Below the pieces are notes generated by a model, which saw only the letters and a program-made list of their open reading frames with translations, was not told the DNA's origin and searched no databases. From CAIZGX01 sp046048875 (GTDB lineage: Bacteria; Bacteroidota; Bacteroidia; Flavobacteriales_D; Sanyastnellaceae): a stretch of DNA of 64,000 bases. Positions 1 through 8,241 of the stretch are shown one piece after another. The position numbers and the translations under genes are program-made. The stretch spans positions 186,001 through 250,000 of the forward strand of contig JBJOFG010000002.1 of NCBI GenBank assembly GCA_046048875.1. The letters run 5' to 3'. Numbering within the stretch: position 1 is the stretch's first letter; each line of letters begins with the position of its first letter.

Positions 1-597
1 ATTGATAAAGCGGCTACAGAAATGGATGCTGCGCTTATTATTATGGGAAGTCATGGCGCACGCGGAATGCAATTCTTAACTGGAAGCCGTGCTTTGAAAA
101 TTGTAACCGAAAGCTCAATTCCTTTCATTGTGGTTCAAGAGAGAACTATTCGTCCACACGGATATCACCGCTTGGTTGTTCCGTTGGACTTGCATAAAGA
201 GACGAAGCAAAAGTTAAGTGCAGTGCGCGATGTTGCTAAGTACTTCAACTCGAAAGTATTTTTGATTTCTCCGAATGAAACCGATGAATTCTTGAAGAAT
301 CAATTGGATCGTAACATGAACTACGCAATTGATTACTTAACTTCTTTGGACATTCCGGTTGAAGTTGAAATCACAGAAACAAAATCTGAAGGCTCATTCG
401 TAAAATCATTGTTGAAGTACTCTGCAGCAGTTGAAGCAGATTTGATTTGCATTATGAATTTCTATGAAAGTTCAATTTTAAATGTCTTCAATTCAAGTTA
501 CGAGCAGCAGGTCATTACGAACGATGCACAGATTCCTGTGTTGTGTGTTAATCCAGTTGACACTTACATTGCAGATAGACCAAGTTTCGCGCCTTGA
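1..597 (+). CDS. Universal stress protein, UspA family (5' end outside window)
   Basis: The reading frame is open from base 1 (I-D-K-A-A-T-E-M...), so the gene starts before the window; the first ATG at 22 is internal. The visible part holds the end of one Usp domain, with the nucleotide-binding glycine motif GSHGARGMQFLTGS, and then a second Usp-like domain of about 135 residues. The whole protein is therefore probably a tandem-Usp protein of about 270-290 residues, a common Bacteroidota form. Family knowledge: cytoplasmic, ATP-binding stress proteins of uncertain biochemical output. The second domain lacks an obvious glycine-rich motif and may not bind nucleotide. The gene converges on the SpoIIE phosphatase gene with only 4 bases between their stop codons. 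Confidence 0.9.
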   Translation: MDKAATEMDAALIIMGSHGARGMQFLTGSRALKIVTESSIPFIVVQERTIRPHGYHRLVVPLDLHKETKQKLSAVRDVAKYFNSKVFLISPNETDEFLKNQLDRNMNYAIDYLTSLDIPVEVEITETKSEGSFVKSLLKYSAAVEADLICIMNFYESSILNVFNSSYEQQVITNDAQIPVLCVNPVDTYIADRPSFAP

Positions 598-601
598 TCA
601 T

Positions 602-2068
602 TTAAATACGAATACCGATAACCAGAAGGTCATCGGTTTGCTCCATTGAACCCTTCCAAGCGTCAAACGTTTCGTGAAGGGTTTTTTCTTGCGCATCTAT
701 ATCCATGGTTGAGATAGATGTAAGGATTTCCTTGAAGCGCTTGCGCATAAATTTCTTGTTATTCAGTTCTCCGAATTGATCTGCGTATCCGTCGCTACAA
801 GCATACACCATATCCTCTTTTTCCAATTGAAATTTCTGCGTTGCAAATGCTTCGCCTCTTTCTCCAAAAGTTCCAATGCTTCGCTTGGTCGGAGCCAACT
901 CAATCAATTCATTTTTTCTAACGACGTATAGTGGAATGTTCGCACCGCAATATTCCAATTGCAACTCCTTTTCATCAATGGCACAAAGCGCTATGTCCAT
1001 GCCGTCACGCACGCCTGTGTTATTGTTCCTAAGAACTTCAGTTCCCAAACGATTCACGTTGTTTAGAATTTGCGAAGGATCGACAAAGACTTTGGTCACA
1101 TGATTCAAAAAATTGTGACCAACCAAACTCATAAACGCACCTGGTACACCGTGCCCTGTGCAATCTGCGGCAGCGAAGAGTTTCTTTCCCCCAACATTCT
1201 TGAACCAATAGAAATCACCACTAACAACGGCCTTTGGAACATAAAAAACAAAACTCTTATTGAAGATTTGTCGAACCGCTCCAATGTTTGGTAGGATTGT
1301 ATTTTGAAGTCGTTGCGCGTAGTTGATGCTATCTGTTAAGTCTCGATAAAGCAAATTCAACTGCTCCTTTTGTACATCTGACTCTTCCTTTTGCTTTCGC
1401 AATTTCGTGGTGAAATAAGCAATTGCAATTCCAGCAAACAAAACAAACAATGACACGACGACAAGCACGCCTGTTAGTCGAGAGAACTGAACGTTCATCT
1501 CTTCAATTTCAGCGTTCATTCGTTCCGTTTGCCTAGTACGCAATTCATTCAAAATAGACTCTGCCTCTTCAACCACCAAAGGGATTCCACTTCCTTCAAT
1601 AAAATAAGATTCAGCTTCCATTAAAGCAATGGGATTGCTGTAACTGTCGAACGTTGGAAGAAGATCTTGAACAGCCTTATATTGAACCAACATTTCAACA
1701 ATCTTCACCTCCAAAGAGTCTAACTTGTTTTGTTCTTCGGGGTTGAAATTGCTTTTTACCTCCTTAAGTCGGATCAACGAATTCATGAGCGAACTGTCAC
1801 TGATCGCCTTCATTTCTTTCCGATGCAAATCCTCCTCAACACGCTGAACAAACGCCCACTCTTTGATTAAATCTTTGGAGCGCAGGGTATAGCTTTCGAG
1901 TTCCTGCAATCTTCCAATTGAGGGAACATATTTATCGTTAATCTTTCGATTGATATCATAACTGCGCTGAAGCGTTATCATAGTCATGACGAGCGTTCCC
2001 GCAACAATAAATATGATGGTTCCGAAACCAAATCCAAGTCGATACTTCTTGTTGAAGAACCAATTCAT
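602..2068 (-). CDS. Membrane sensor protein phosphatase, SpoIIE/PP2C type
   Basis: 488 residues. A membrane helix at about 14-32 and a second at about 199-221 flank a roughly 165-residue, mostly helical periplasmic region that resembles four-helix-bundle sensor domains. A short charged coiled segment follows, then the SINYAQRLQNTILP linker typical of Bacteroidota SpoIIE proteins and a PPM/SpoIIE catalytic domain (about 270-488). Metal-ligand motifs are visible: ADCTGHGVPGAF, DGMDIALC, ACSDGYADQFG and TDDLLVIG. Predicted role: Mn/Mg-dependent Ser/Thr phosphatase, often acting on anti-sigma antagonist proteins, controlled by a periplasmic signal. It is the last gene of a three-gene unit with the TPR and YfiR-like genes; the upstream gene ends 10 bases away. 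The partner switch is not encoded nearby. Confidence 0.88.
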   Translation of the reverse strand: MNWFFNKKYRLGFGFGTIIFIVAGTLVMTMITLQRSYDINRKINDKYVPSIGRLQELESYTLRSKDLIKEWAFVQRVEEDLHRKEMKAISDSSLMNSLIRLKEVKSNFNPEEQNKLDSLEVKIVEMLVQYKAVQDLLPTFDSYSNPIALMEAESYFIEGSGIPLVVEEAESILNELRTRQTERMNAEIEEMNVQFSRLTGVLVVVSLFVLFAGIAIAYFTTKLRKQKEESDVQKEQLNLLYRDLTDSINYAQRLQNTILPNIGAVRQIFNKSFVFYVPKAVVSGDFYWFKNVGGKKLFAAADCTGHGVPGAFMSLVGHNFLNHVTKVFVDPSQILNNVNRLGTEVLRNNNTGVRDGMDIALCAIDEKELQLEYCGANIPLYVVRKNELIELAPTKRSIGTFGERGEAFATQKFQLEKEDMVYACSDGYADQFGELNNKKFMRKRFKEILTSISTMDIDAQEKTLHETFDAWKGSMEQTDDLLVIGIRI

Positions 2069-2078
2069 GGATTTTGAA

Positions 2079-2966
2079 TTAATTGATTTTGAATTTTTTC
2101 TCAGACTCTTTCTTCAACCGAAGAAATTCCTCTTCCCTGCCTAAAGCTCTGTTCACAAACATGAGAACCTTATAGTTTGTGGGGGAAGGTGTGCATGATG
2201 CAAACGCCTGCTGTGCATATGGTATAGCGGCTTTGAATTTCTTCACACTTTCATCCTGAATGGAAATAAGATCCATCATATCAGTTTGAGCACCAATCTT
2301 TCGAATCATATAAACCCCTTGGTTGTAGTTCACAATTGCCAAATTCAAGTTGGCGGTACAATTCCTATTATCTAGTGCCAACACCTTCGCGTAATACTCA
2401 AGGCAAAGAATGTAATGATGATCGTCTTCTGTGTTTTTAATCCAATTACGGTAATGACCTTCAGCCATTTTACTGTTGAATTCTAACTTTAATTCTTTCA
2501 GTTCACCATCCGTTCCTTGATACAATTCCTCAAATTTCTTAAACAAATCTAGTGGTTCATTTTCCGATTCCCCATCCATTTCCGCTGTTCTCAAAATGGC
2601 ATCATTGAAGTATGTAAAGGCAATAAATTGAAGTGCCGCGTCTATGTTGGTGGCATACTCCATGTTTGAATCGAATTCGCGCGCCTTCTTCAAAGCAACA
2701 ATACTTCGGAATCTGTAATTGCTTTGTCGTTGATTAGACTCTTTTTGCTTGTAAAGTTCTTTTAGAATATAACCTTTAACATACCAAGCATTCGGATCTG
2801 CATTCAGATTTGCCGACTTAAAACCTTCGTCAATTTGCGCCAAAGCTTCATCGAACTTCTTTTCCTCACACAACTCTGCAGCCTTCGCCACAAAAGGATT
2901 CACTTGACTGTTGCTTATTTCAGCAATGCCGAGCAAAAACAAAAAAAGTAAGAATGTGTGCTTCAT
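2079..2966 (-). CDS. Exported tetratricopeptide-like protein of unknown function
   Basis: 295 residues with a Sec signal peptide (hydrophobic stretch about 3-17, likely cut near SNSQVNP). The rest is alpha-helical with TPR-like pairs, for example ALAQIDEGF near residue 43 and YYAKVLALDNRNCTANLNLA near 190, and a lysine-rich C terminus. No enzyme motif is seen. The start lies 1 base after the YfiR-like stop and the stop lies 10 bases before the phosphatase start, which strongly suggests one transcript. Inference: a periplasmic scaffold linking the YfiR-like protein to the sensor domain of the phosphatase. I cannot assign a named family. Confidence 0.75.
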   Translation of the reverse strand: MKHTFLLFLFLLGIAEISNSQVNPFVAKAAELCEEKKFDEALAQIDEGFKSANLNADPNAWYVKGYILKELYKQKESNQRQSNYRFRSIVALKKAREFDSNMEYATNIDAALQFIAFTYFNDAILRTAEMDGESENEPLDLFKKFEELYQGTDGELKELKLEFNSKMAEGHYRNWIKNTEDDHHYILCLEYYAKVLALDNRNCTANLNLAIVNYNQGVYMIRKIGAQTDMMDLISIQDESVKKFKAAIPYAQQAFASCTPSPTNYKVLMFVNRALGREEEFLRLKKESEKKFKIN

Positions 2967-2967
2967 A

Positions 2968-3486
2968 CTATTGAACTTTCCATTGTAAAATTTTATTCCC
3001 CGGAGTGATTTTCTTTTCCGACAATGCCGCTTCGCTCAATTCATAACGAATAGAATTGTCGACAGTCTTGAAATTAATTGCTGCGCCACTCCCAAGGGCA
3101 CCTTCCCAATTGGTGACAACCAAAGTGCTCTTTCCTTTTACCTCTTTCATAATTTTCGGCAAGTCGTTTTTTCGCGATTTATCCACGAAAACAATATGGC
3201 TACTCACGCCGGGAGTATATGCAGTCCAGGCCAAAACTTCAATGGTCTGAGCACCTACGGGTTTCATACCGTATTTCTCCACGACATGTTTATATACCGC
3301 ATCGTTTCCGTATACCACAATCTGGAATTTACCTTTCTTCATCTCAGCGGGCCAATTGCTGTTTACAGCGAACTGGTATATGAAGTTGGCCTGTATCATG
3401 GCGCGCGAATCTCCCTCATCTAACTGCTGGGCAGATAGCCATTGGTTGGAAGCCAAAATAAAGAGTAATAGACAGATTCGTTTCAT
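2968..3486 (-). CDS. YfiR-like (DUF4154) periplasmic protein
   Basis: 172 residues from ATG at 3486; a GTG nine bases further upstream is possible but would precede the natural signal peptide MKRICLLLFILASNQWLSAQ. The mature protein matches the YfiR/DUF4154 pattern: an N-terminal helix with ANFIYQFAVNSNWP, then strands GKFQIVVYGND, SHIVFVDKS and STLVVTNWEGA, and the final AAINFKTVDNSIRYELS. Family knowledge: in Pseudomonas, YfiR is a periplasmic repressor of the membrane diguanylate cyclase YfiN. No GGDEF protein is present here; instead the operon ends in a SpoIIE phosphatase with a periplasmic domain. The cysteines that form disulfides in Pseudomonas YfiR are not evident. Confidence 0.82.
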   Translation of the reverse strand: MKRICLLLFILASNQWLSAQQLDEGDSRAMIQANFIYQFAVNSNWPAEMKKGKFQIVVYGNDAVYKHVVEKYGMKPVGAQTIEVLAWTAYTPGVSSHIVFVDKSRKNDLPKIMKEVKGKSTLVVTNWEGALGSGAAINFKTVDNSIRYELSEAALSEKKITPGNKILQWKVQ

Positions 3487-3488
3487 TG

Positions 3489-3579
3489 TTCGCACAATTC
3501 AGGTGCATAACAAATCTATTCGAACAATTCAATCAAATGAACTTCGAATACAAAGGTTCTTCACCTTGAATTGTTAGAA
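3489..3579. promoter_or_regulatory. Three copies of a TTGAATTGTT-like element between two minus-strand operons
   Basis: TTCGCACAATTCA (3489-3501) and TTCGAACAATTCA (3519-3531) form a 13-base direct repeat with one mismatch, starts 30 bases apart. AACAATTCAA (3523-3532) is exactly inverted as TTGAATTGTT (3566-3575), overlapping the stop codon of the FAD oxidoreductase. The block lies just upstream of the yfiR-like start. It could be an operator or a hairpin; there is no T-run that would make it a clear terminator. Confidence 0.35.
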
Positions 3580-4611
3580 TCGCGACGCATCCACTTCCTT
3601 TGGAATAGACGCATTCTCAACCAAAATACCCGTATACTTTTTCGCGAAATATGGGGCCAACAAGACACCCTTCGAACCCAAGCCTCCGAAAACCCCAAGC
3701 AACGCGTTGCCTTCAGCAAATCCAATAATAGGCCTGCGATCACGCGTAGTCGGACGATAGCCCGTTCTGTGACTTTCCACAACAACTTCCTTGTTCAACC
3801 TTGCCTTCAACTCCGAAAGCAAAAATTCCCTCGCCTCATCTGTAGCCACGTCTGGAACTTCGTTCCAATCATACGTTGCTCCCAAGCGAAACTTCCCATT
3901 TCCATAAGGAAGTAAAAACTGACCGAAGTTCGCAATGGCATCCAACTCCAATTCTTCAATGTGCAAATCCAAAACTTGTCCGTGATTCGGAATAAGATCC
4001 AACCGCTCTAATCCCTTCCATTTATTCACACCGATTCCCGTGCAAAGAATTATTTTTTCAAACGCCATGCCCTTCCACACCACTTCATTTCCTGAAAAAA
4101 TCACATCACTTTCTTCCACCGATTCTGAAATAAAATTTCCATTCTCAGTGAAATAGCTTTTCGCTGCCTCTCTGAATTTCGGGACATTCAACCAACCGCA
4201 TTCATTCACTTCACTGTTCCCAAAAGGAGAAATAAAATTCTCCTGAACGCTAAGATTGGTCCGGGAAGAAAGATACCTGCCCACTTCCGGATGATCCGAT
4301 TTTTCATCCCAAAAATTCGCATCCTGAATGGAATTAAACATACGAGCTACAGGCAGCTGATGAAAAAAATTCACTCCTAACTTTTCTTCCAATTTCAGAA
4401 ACGTTGAATTCATTTCTTCCAACATCTCTTTCGCTAACCACGAAGCTGCCAAGCGTTTGAACGTGACCGGATTCCACATTCCAGCAGCCACTGAAGATGC
4501 TGAATTGTGATTGTAATCGTCGGCAACAAGAACCTCTTCTCCTTTTTCAAGCAGAGAAAAGGCTAGCAGAGTTCCTGCTAGCCCTTGTCCTACGATTAAA
4601 TATTTCGACAT
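3574..4611 (-). CDS. FAD-dependent amino acid oxidoreductase (DAO family)
   Basis: 345 residues. The N terminus YLIVGQGLAGTLLAFSLLEKG is the GxGxxG Rossmann motif for FAD; ASSVAAGMWNPV is the following conserved DAO segment. The C terminus has the GYRPTTRDRRPIIG and GGLGSKGVLLAPYFA segments that close the FAD site in glycine oxidase/D-amino acid oxidase-like enzymes. Substrate is unknown; the family oxidises secondary or primary amines with O2. Bacteroidota homologues are usually annotated only as FAD-binding oxidoreductases. Its start is 2 bases after the kbl stop, so it probably shares the acpP-fabF-rnc-kbl transcript, a setting consistent with amino acid catabolism but not proof of it. Confidence 0.8.
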   Translation of the reverse strand: MSKYLIVGQGLAGTLLAFSLLEKGEEVLVADDYNHNSASSVAAGMWNPVTFKRLAASWLAKEMLEEMNSTFLKLEEKLGVNFFHQLPVARMFNSIQDANFWDEKSDHPEVGRYLSSRTNLSVQENFISPFGNSEVNECGWLNVPKFREAAKSYFTENGNFISESVEESDVIFSGNEVVWKGMAFEKIILCTGIGVNKWKGLERLDLIPNHGQVLDLHIEELELDAIANFGQFLLPYGNGKFRLGATYDWNEVPDVATDEAREFLLSELKARLNKEVVVESHRTGYRPTTRDRRPIIGFAEGNALLGVFGGLGSKGVLLAPYFAKKYTGILVENASIPKEVDASRF

Positions 4612-4613
4612 AC

Positions 4614-5804
4614 TTATTGAATCACATTTAATGCTTTACCCACTTTTGTGAAGGCTTCAATGGCTTTGTCGATATGCTCGAACTCATGTCCAGCGCTCAG
4701 TTGAACACGAATACGCGCTTGTCCTTTTGCAACAACCGGATAGAAAAATCCGATCACATAAATGCCTTCTTGCAACAATGCGTCTGCAAAATCTTGAGCC
4801 AACTTCGCGTCGTACAACATCACCGGAACAATAGCGCTATCACCATCTTTTATTTCGAATCCTGCGGCTTTAATTCCTGTTTTAAAACGGTTGATATTCG
4901 CTTCCAACTTATCGCGCAAGTCTGAAGAAGCACTTAACATATCCATTACAGCAATCGATGCTCCAACGATTGAGGGTGCCAATGAATTTGAAAACAAATA
5001 AGGTCTTGAGCGTTGACGAAGCAATTCTATAATCTCTTTTCTTCCGCTGGTAAATCCGCCCATGGCTCCACCCAATGCCTTACCCAAAGTACCGGTGATA
5101 ATGTCAACGCGTCCTAAAACGTTCTTCAATTCGATGGTTCCTCTACCGGTCTTTCCAATGAATCCTGTTGCGTGACATTCGTCTACCATAACCATTGCAC
5201 CATACTGATCGGCAAGGTCGCAAATCTTATCAAGCTGAGCCACATAACCGTCCATAGAGAAGACTCCGTCTGTTACGATTAACTTGAAACGCGCACCTGA
5301 AGCGGCTTTCAACTGCTCTTCCAAATCGGCCATATCGTTATTCTTGTAACGGTAACGTTGTGCTTTACACAAACGAACCCCGTCGATGATTGAAGCGTGA
5401 TTCAATTCATCTGAAATGATTGCGTCTTGTTCATTCAACAATGGTTCGAATACACCTCCGTTTGCATCGAATGCAGCCGCATACAAAATGGTGTCTTCGG
5501 TATGAAGAAAATCTGAAAGCTTCTGCTCAAGTGTTTTGTGAATGTCTTGTGTACCGCAGATAAAACGAACACTCGACATACCGAATCCGTGAGAATCAAT
5601 AGCAGCCTTCGCAGCTTCGAGAACAACAGGATGACTTGACAATCCCAAATAATTGTTCGCGCAAAAATTCAACACTTCCTTTCCTTCAGTGGTGCGAATT
5701 ACCGCAGCCTGAGGAGTTGTGATGATACGCTCTCTCTTGAACAATCCCGCTTCGCGAATGCTGTTCAATTCATTTTGCAAATGTTCCTGCATTTTACCGT
5801 ACAT
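4614..5804 (-). CDS. kbl: Glycine C-acetyltransferase (2-amino-3-ketobutyrate CoA ligase)
   Basis: 396 residues, the usual length for Kbl. It converts 2-amino-3-oxobutyrate plus CoA to glycine and acetyl-CoA, the second step of threonine degradation. Alpha-oxoamine synthase motifs are clear: NFCANNYLGLSSHP, SDELNHASIIDG, VDECHATGF and the PLP lysine K242 in GTLGKALGGAMGGF. The MYGKMQEHLQNEL start agrees with Flavobacteriia homologues. Threonine dehydrogenase (tdh) is not in the window. It lies 11 bases after rnc and just before the FAD oxidoreductase. Distinguished from the second family member at 61599 by its N terminus and its overall Kbl-like sequence. Confidence 0.93.
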   Translation of the reverse strand: MYGKMQEHLQNELNSIREAGLFKRERIITTPQAAVIRTTEGKEVLNFCANNYLGLSSHPVVLEAAKAAIDSHGFGMSSVRFICGTQDIHKTLEQKLSDFLHTEDTILYAAAFDANGGVFEPLLNEQDAIISDELNHASIIDGVRLCKAQRYRYKNNDMADLEEQLKAASGARFKLIVTDGVFSMDGYVAQLDKICDLADQYGAMVMVDECHATGFIGKTGRGTIELKNVLGRVDIITGTLGKALGGAMGGFTSGRKEIIELLRQRSRPYLFSNSLAPSIVGASIAVMDMLSASSDLRDKLEANINRFKTGIKAAGFEIKDGDSAIVPVMLYDAKLAQDFADALLQEGIYVIGFFYPVVAKGQARIRVQLSAGHEFEHIDKAIEAFTKVGKALNVIQ

Positions 5805-5815
5805 AAATTTCAGTT

Positions 5816-6526
5816 TTAATTAGTCAATATTACTTTGGCTGCAGCCTCTGCTGCTGATTGTTCTGCTGCTTTTTTTGATCCGCCCGTTCCTCTGCCCACT
5901 TCCTTCCCATCCAACTCCAAGGCTATGGTATATAACATTTGAGCGCCCATGTTGCGTTGCTCTCGGACATGATAGACCAAGTGTCTGCGCGTTTTTTGTC
6001 CCCACTCGTGCAACTTGCTTTTATAATCCACGTCTAAGTGAACGCGTTCATCCAATCCGTGTTCCTTCAATAATTTCAAAGCAATCTCTTTGGTGACTTT
6101 GTATCCTTTATCCAGGAAAAGCGCTCCAAATAAGGCTTCCAGGGCATTTCCGATTAAACTCTCGTGAATTTCTTGTCGACCAATACTCACTTGAAGAAAT
6201 TCATACAACTTCAATTCGTAACCAATGGAATTCAGATTGTCTCTTCGAACAATCTTCGACTTCATCTTAGTTAATTCTCCTTCAGTAAGTGCTGGATATT
6301 TTGAAAACAAGTAATGCGCAACTATGCTATCGAGGATAGCATCTCCTAAAAATTCTAATCGTTCGTTGCTGTTTTTTACACCCGGACGAATTTCGTCTGC
6401 AGCACTTGCATGACGCAAAGCTGTTTCATACAGCGAAAGGTTTTTCGGCTTTACGTGAAAGGTGTTGTGGATATAGGTAAAAAGTTCCCTATTGGGATGA
6501 GCTTTGGAAAAGAATTTCCAAATCAT
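5816..6526 (-). CDS. rnc: Ribonuclease III
   Basis: 236 residues. Double-stranded RNA endonuclease used for rRNA and mRNA processing. The signature ERLEFLGDAILD is at about 57-68 and the second acidic catalytic segment IGNALEALFGALFLDKGY at about 124-141. A dsRNA-binding domain fills the C terminus (DYKSKLHEWGQKTRR to GGSKKAAEQSAAEAA). It overlaps the end of fabF by 4 bases (ATGA), so translation is probably coupled. acpP-fabF-rnc is a widely conserved gene order in bacteria. Confidence 0.97.
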   Translation of the reverse strand: MIWKFFSKAHPNRELFTYIHNTFHVKPKNLSLYETALRHASAADEIRPGVKNSNERLEFLGDAILDSIVAHYLFSKYPALTEGELTKMKSKIVRRDNLNSIGYELKLYEFLQVSIGRQEIHESLIGNALEALFGALFLDKGYKVTKEIALKLLKEHGLDERVHLDVDYKSKLHEWGQKTRRHLVYHVREQRNMGAQMLYTIALELDGKEVGRGTGGSKKAAEQSAAEAAAKVILTN

Positions 6527-7773
6527 TCGTATTTCTTAAAAATGGCTGAAGTGTTGTGACCACCAAACCCGAAGGTATTCGTCATTGCAACGTTCACATC
6601 GCGATGCTGCGCCTTGTTGAATGTGAAATTCAACTTAGGATCTAGTGCCTCATCGGTGTTAACGAAGTTAATGGTTGGAGGAATAATTCCATTTTTAATC
6701 GCAAGAATGGTAGCAATCGCCTCTACAGCTCCGGCTGCACCTAGGAGGTGACCAGTCATAGACTTCGTACTTGAGATATTCAAGTTGTAGGCGTGCTCTC
6801 CAAAAATGTTTTGAATGGCCTTCGCCTCTTGAACATCTCCCAATGGCGTAGAAGTTCCGTGAACGTTGATGTAGTCGATTGAATCCGAAGAAATACCGGC
6901 GTCTGACAATGCATTCTTCATTACGTTGGTTGCACCAATTCCCTCTGGATGTGGGGCTGTAATGTGGTATGCATCTGCTGACATTCCACCGCCGATAAGC
7001 TCGGCATAAATCTTAGCACCACGCGCTTTGGCGTGCTCTAAGTCTTCTAAAATAAGACATCCGCCACCTTCACCCAAAACGAAACCGTCGCGGGTAGAAT
7101 CAAATGGACGAGAAGCTGTCTTGAAATTTTCGTTGTTTTCAGAAAGCGCCTTACAAGCGTTGAATCCTCCTACTCCTGCTTCGCAAATTGCAGCTTCCGA
7201 ACCACCACTTACAATAACATCAGCCTTACCTAAACGAATGTAGTTAAAGGCATCAATCAATGCGTTGGTTGAAGAAGCACAAGCCGAAACAGTTGTGTAG
7301 TTGGGACCTCTGAATCCGTACTGAATACTGATATGACCAGAGGCAATATCGGCAATCATTTTAGGAATGAAGAAAGGATTGAAACGTGGGGTTCCATCTC
7401 CTCTTCCAAAATTCACACATTCTTCTTGGAAAGTAAGTAATCCACCAATTCCCGAACCCCAAATGACGCCAACACGGTCTTTGTTTACTTTCTCTACATC
7501 GATTCCAGAATCTGCAATAGCCTCCTTCACAACCACTAAAGCGTAGTGTGTGTAAGGGTCCATTTTACGCATTTCCTTTCGCTCGATATGATCTTCAACA
7601 TTAAACCACTTGACTTCACAGGCAAATTTCGTTTTGAACTTGCTGGCGTCAAAGCGCGTAATGAGATCTGAACCACTTACACCATTGATAAGACCGTTCC
7701 AGTATTCTGATACAGTATTACCAATAGGTGTTAGTGCTCCAAGTCCGGTAACAACGACCCTTCTTAACTCCAT
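6523..7773 (-). CDS. fabF: 3-oxoacyl-ACP synthase II
   Basis: 416 residues. Condenses malonyl-ACP with acyl-ACP in fatty acid elongation. The catalytic cysteine C165 sits in TVSACASSTNAL; the two catalytic histidines are in NVHGTSTPLGD and TKSMTGHLLGAAGA; the C terminus NTFGFGGHNTSAIF is typical of KAS II. Full length, normal start (MELRRVVVTGLGALTPIG). It follows acpP by 33 bases and overlaps rnc. Confidence 0.97.
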   Translation of the reverse strand: MELRRVVVTGLGALTPIGNTVSEYWNGLINGVSGSDLITRFDASKFKTKFACEVKWFNVEDHIERKEMRKMDPYTHYALVVVKEAIADSGIDVEKVNKDRVGVIWGSGIGGLLTFQEECVNFGRGDGTPRFNPFFIPKMIADIASGHISIQYGFRGPNYTTVSACASSTNALIDAFNYIRLGKADVIVSGGSEAAICEAGVGGFNACKALSENNENFKTASRPFDSTRDGFVLGEGGGCLILEDLEHAKARGAKIYAELIGGGMSADAYHITAPHPEGIGATNVMKNALSDAGISSDSIDYINVHGTSTPLGDVQEAKAIQNIFGEHAYNLNISSTKSMTGHLLGAAGAVEAIATILAIKNGIIPPTINFVNTDEALDPKLNFTFNKAQHRDVNVAMTNTFGFGGHNTSAIFKKYE

Positions 7774-7806
7774 AGTTTTCGGGAAAGTTGAATAAATTCC
7801 GAGTGA

Positions 7807-8040
7807 TTATTTGTTCGCTGTGATGTAATCAATTGCTTGACCTACAGTAACGATCTTTTCTGCTTGATCGTCTGGGATAGCGATGTTGAATTCCTTTTCA
7901 AATTCCATGATAAGTTCAACTGTATCTAAAGAATCTGCTCCTAAATCATTTGTGAAGCTAGCCTCTGGAGTAACTACAGATGCTTCAACACCTAATTTGT
8001 CTACGATGATTTCGGTAACTTTTTGTGCAATTTCAGACAT
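7807..8040 (-). CDS. acpP: Acyl carrier protein
   Basis: 77 residues from ATG at 8040 (MSEIAQKVTEIIVDKLG). A longer frame to 8076 exists, but its extra 12 residues are not ACP-like and fall between the promoter element and the start. The phosphopantetheine serine is in GADSLDTVELIMEFE. It carries growing acyl chains for FabF and, by extension, lipid A and phospholipid synthesis. First gene of the minus-strand operon that continues through fabF, rnc, kbl and the FAD oxidoreductase. Confidence 0.97.
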   Translation of the reverse strand: MSEIAQKVTEIIVDKLGVEASVVTPEASFTNDLGADSLDTVELIMEFEKEFNIAIPDDQAEKIVTVGQAIDYITANK

Positions 8041-8073
8041 TGTCTTGATGTTTTTAAAGGTTAAATACAGCCG

Positions 8074-8081
8074 CAAAAGTA
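8074..8081 (-). promoter_or_regulatory. Candidate -7 element of the acpP promoter
   Basis: The minus strand reads TACTTTTG, an exact match to the Bacteroidota TAnnTTTG -7 element, 33 bases upstream of the acpP ATG. I see no good TTG/TTTG -33 partner at the usual 17-23 base distance, so the call rests on the -7 element and position. Confidence 0.4.
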
Positions 8082-8241
8082 CAACTTTTCATGACGTACG
8101 CACTTTTTTTTGCTTTTCGAGCCAACTTTCTTTCTCTTTATTCTGATTTTCAATTAGTTAGCAAACTAAATTGTTCGTAAAATATTCCAAAAGCCCGGCT
8201 GTAAACTATCTTGCCAATCGAAATTCACTCTTTTTGACAGA

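Noticed and set aside
8041..8076. N-terminal extension of the acyl carrier protein
   Set aside because: ACPs start at MSEIA...; the extra 12 residues are unlike the family and sit between the promoter element and the true start.
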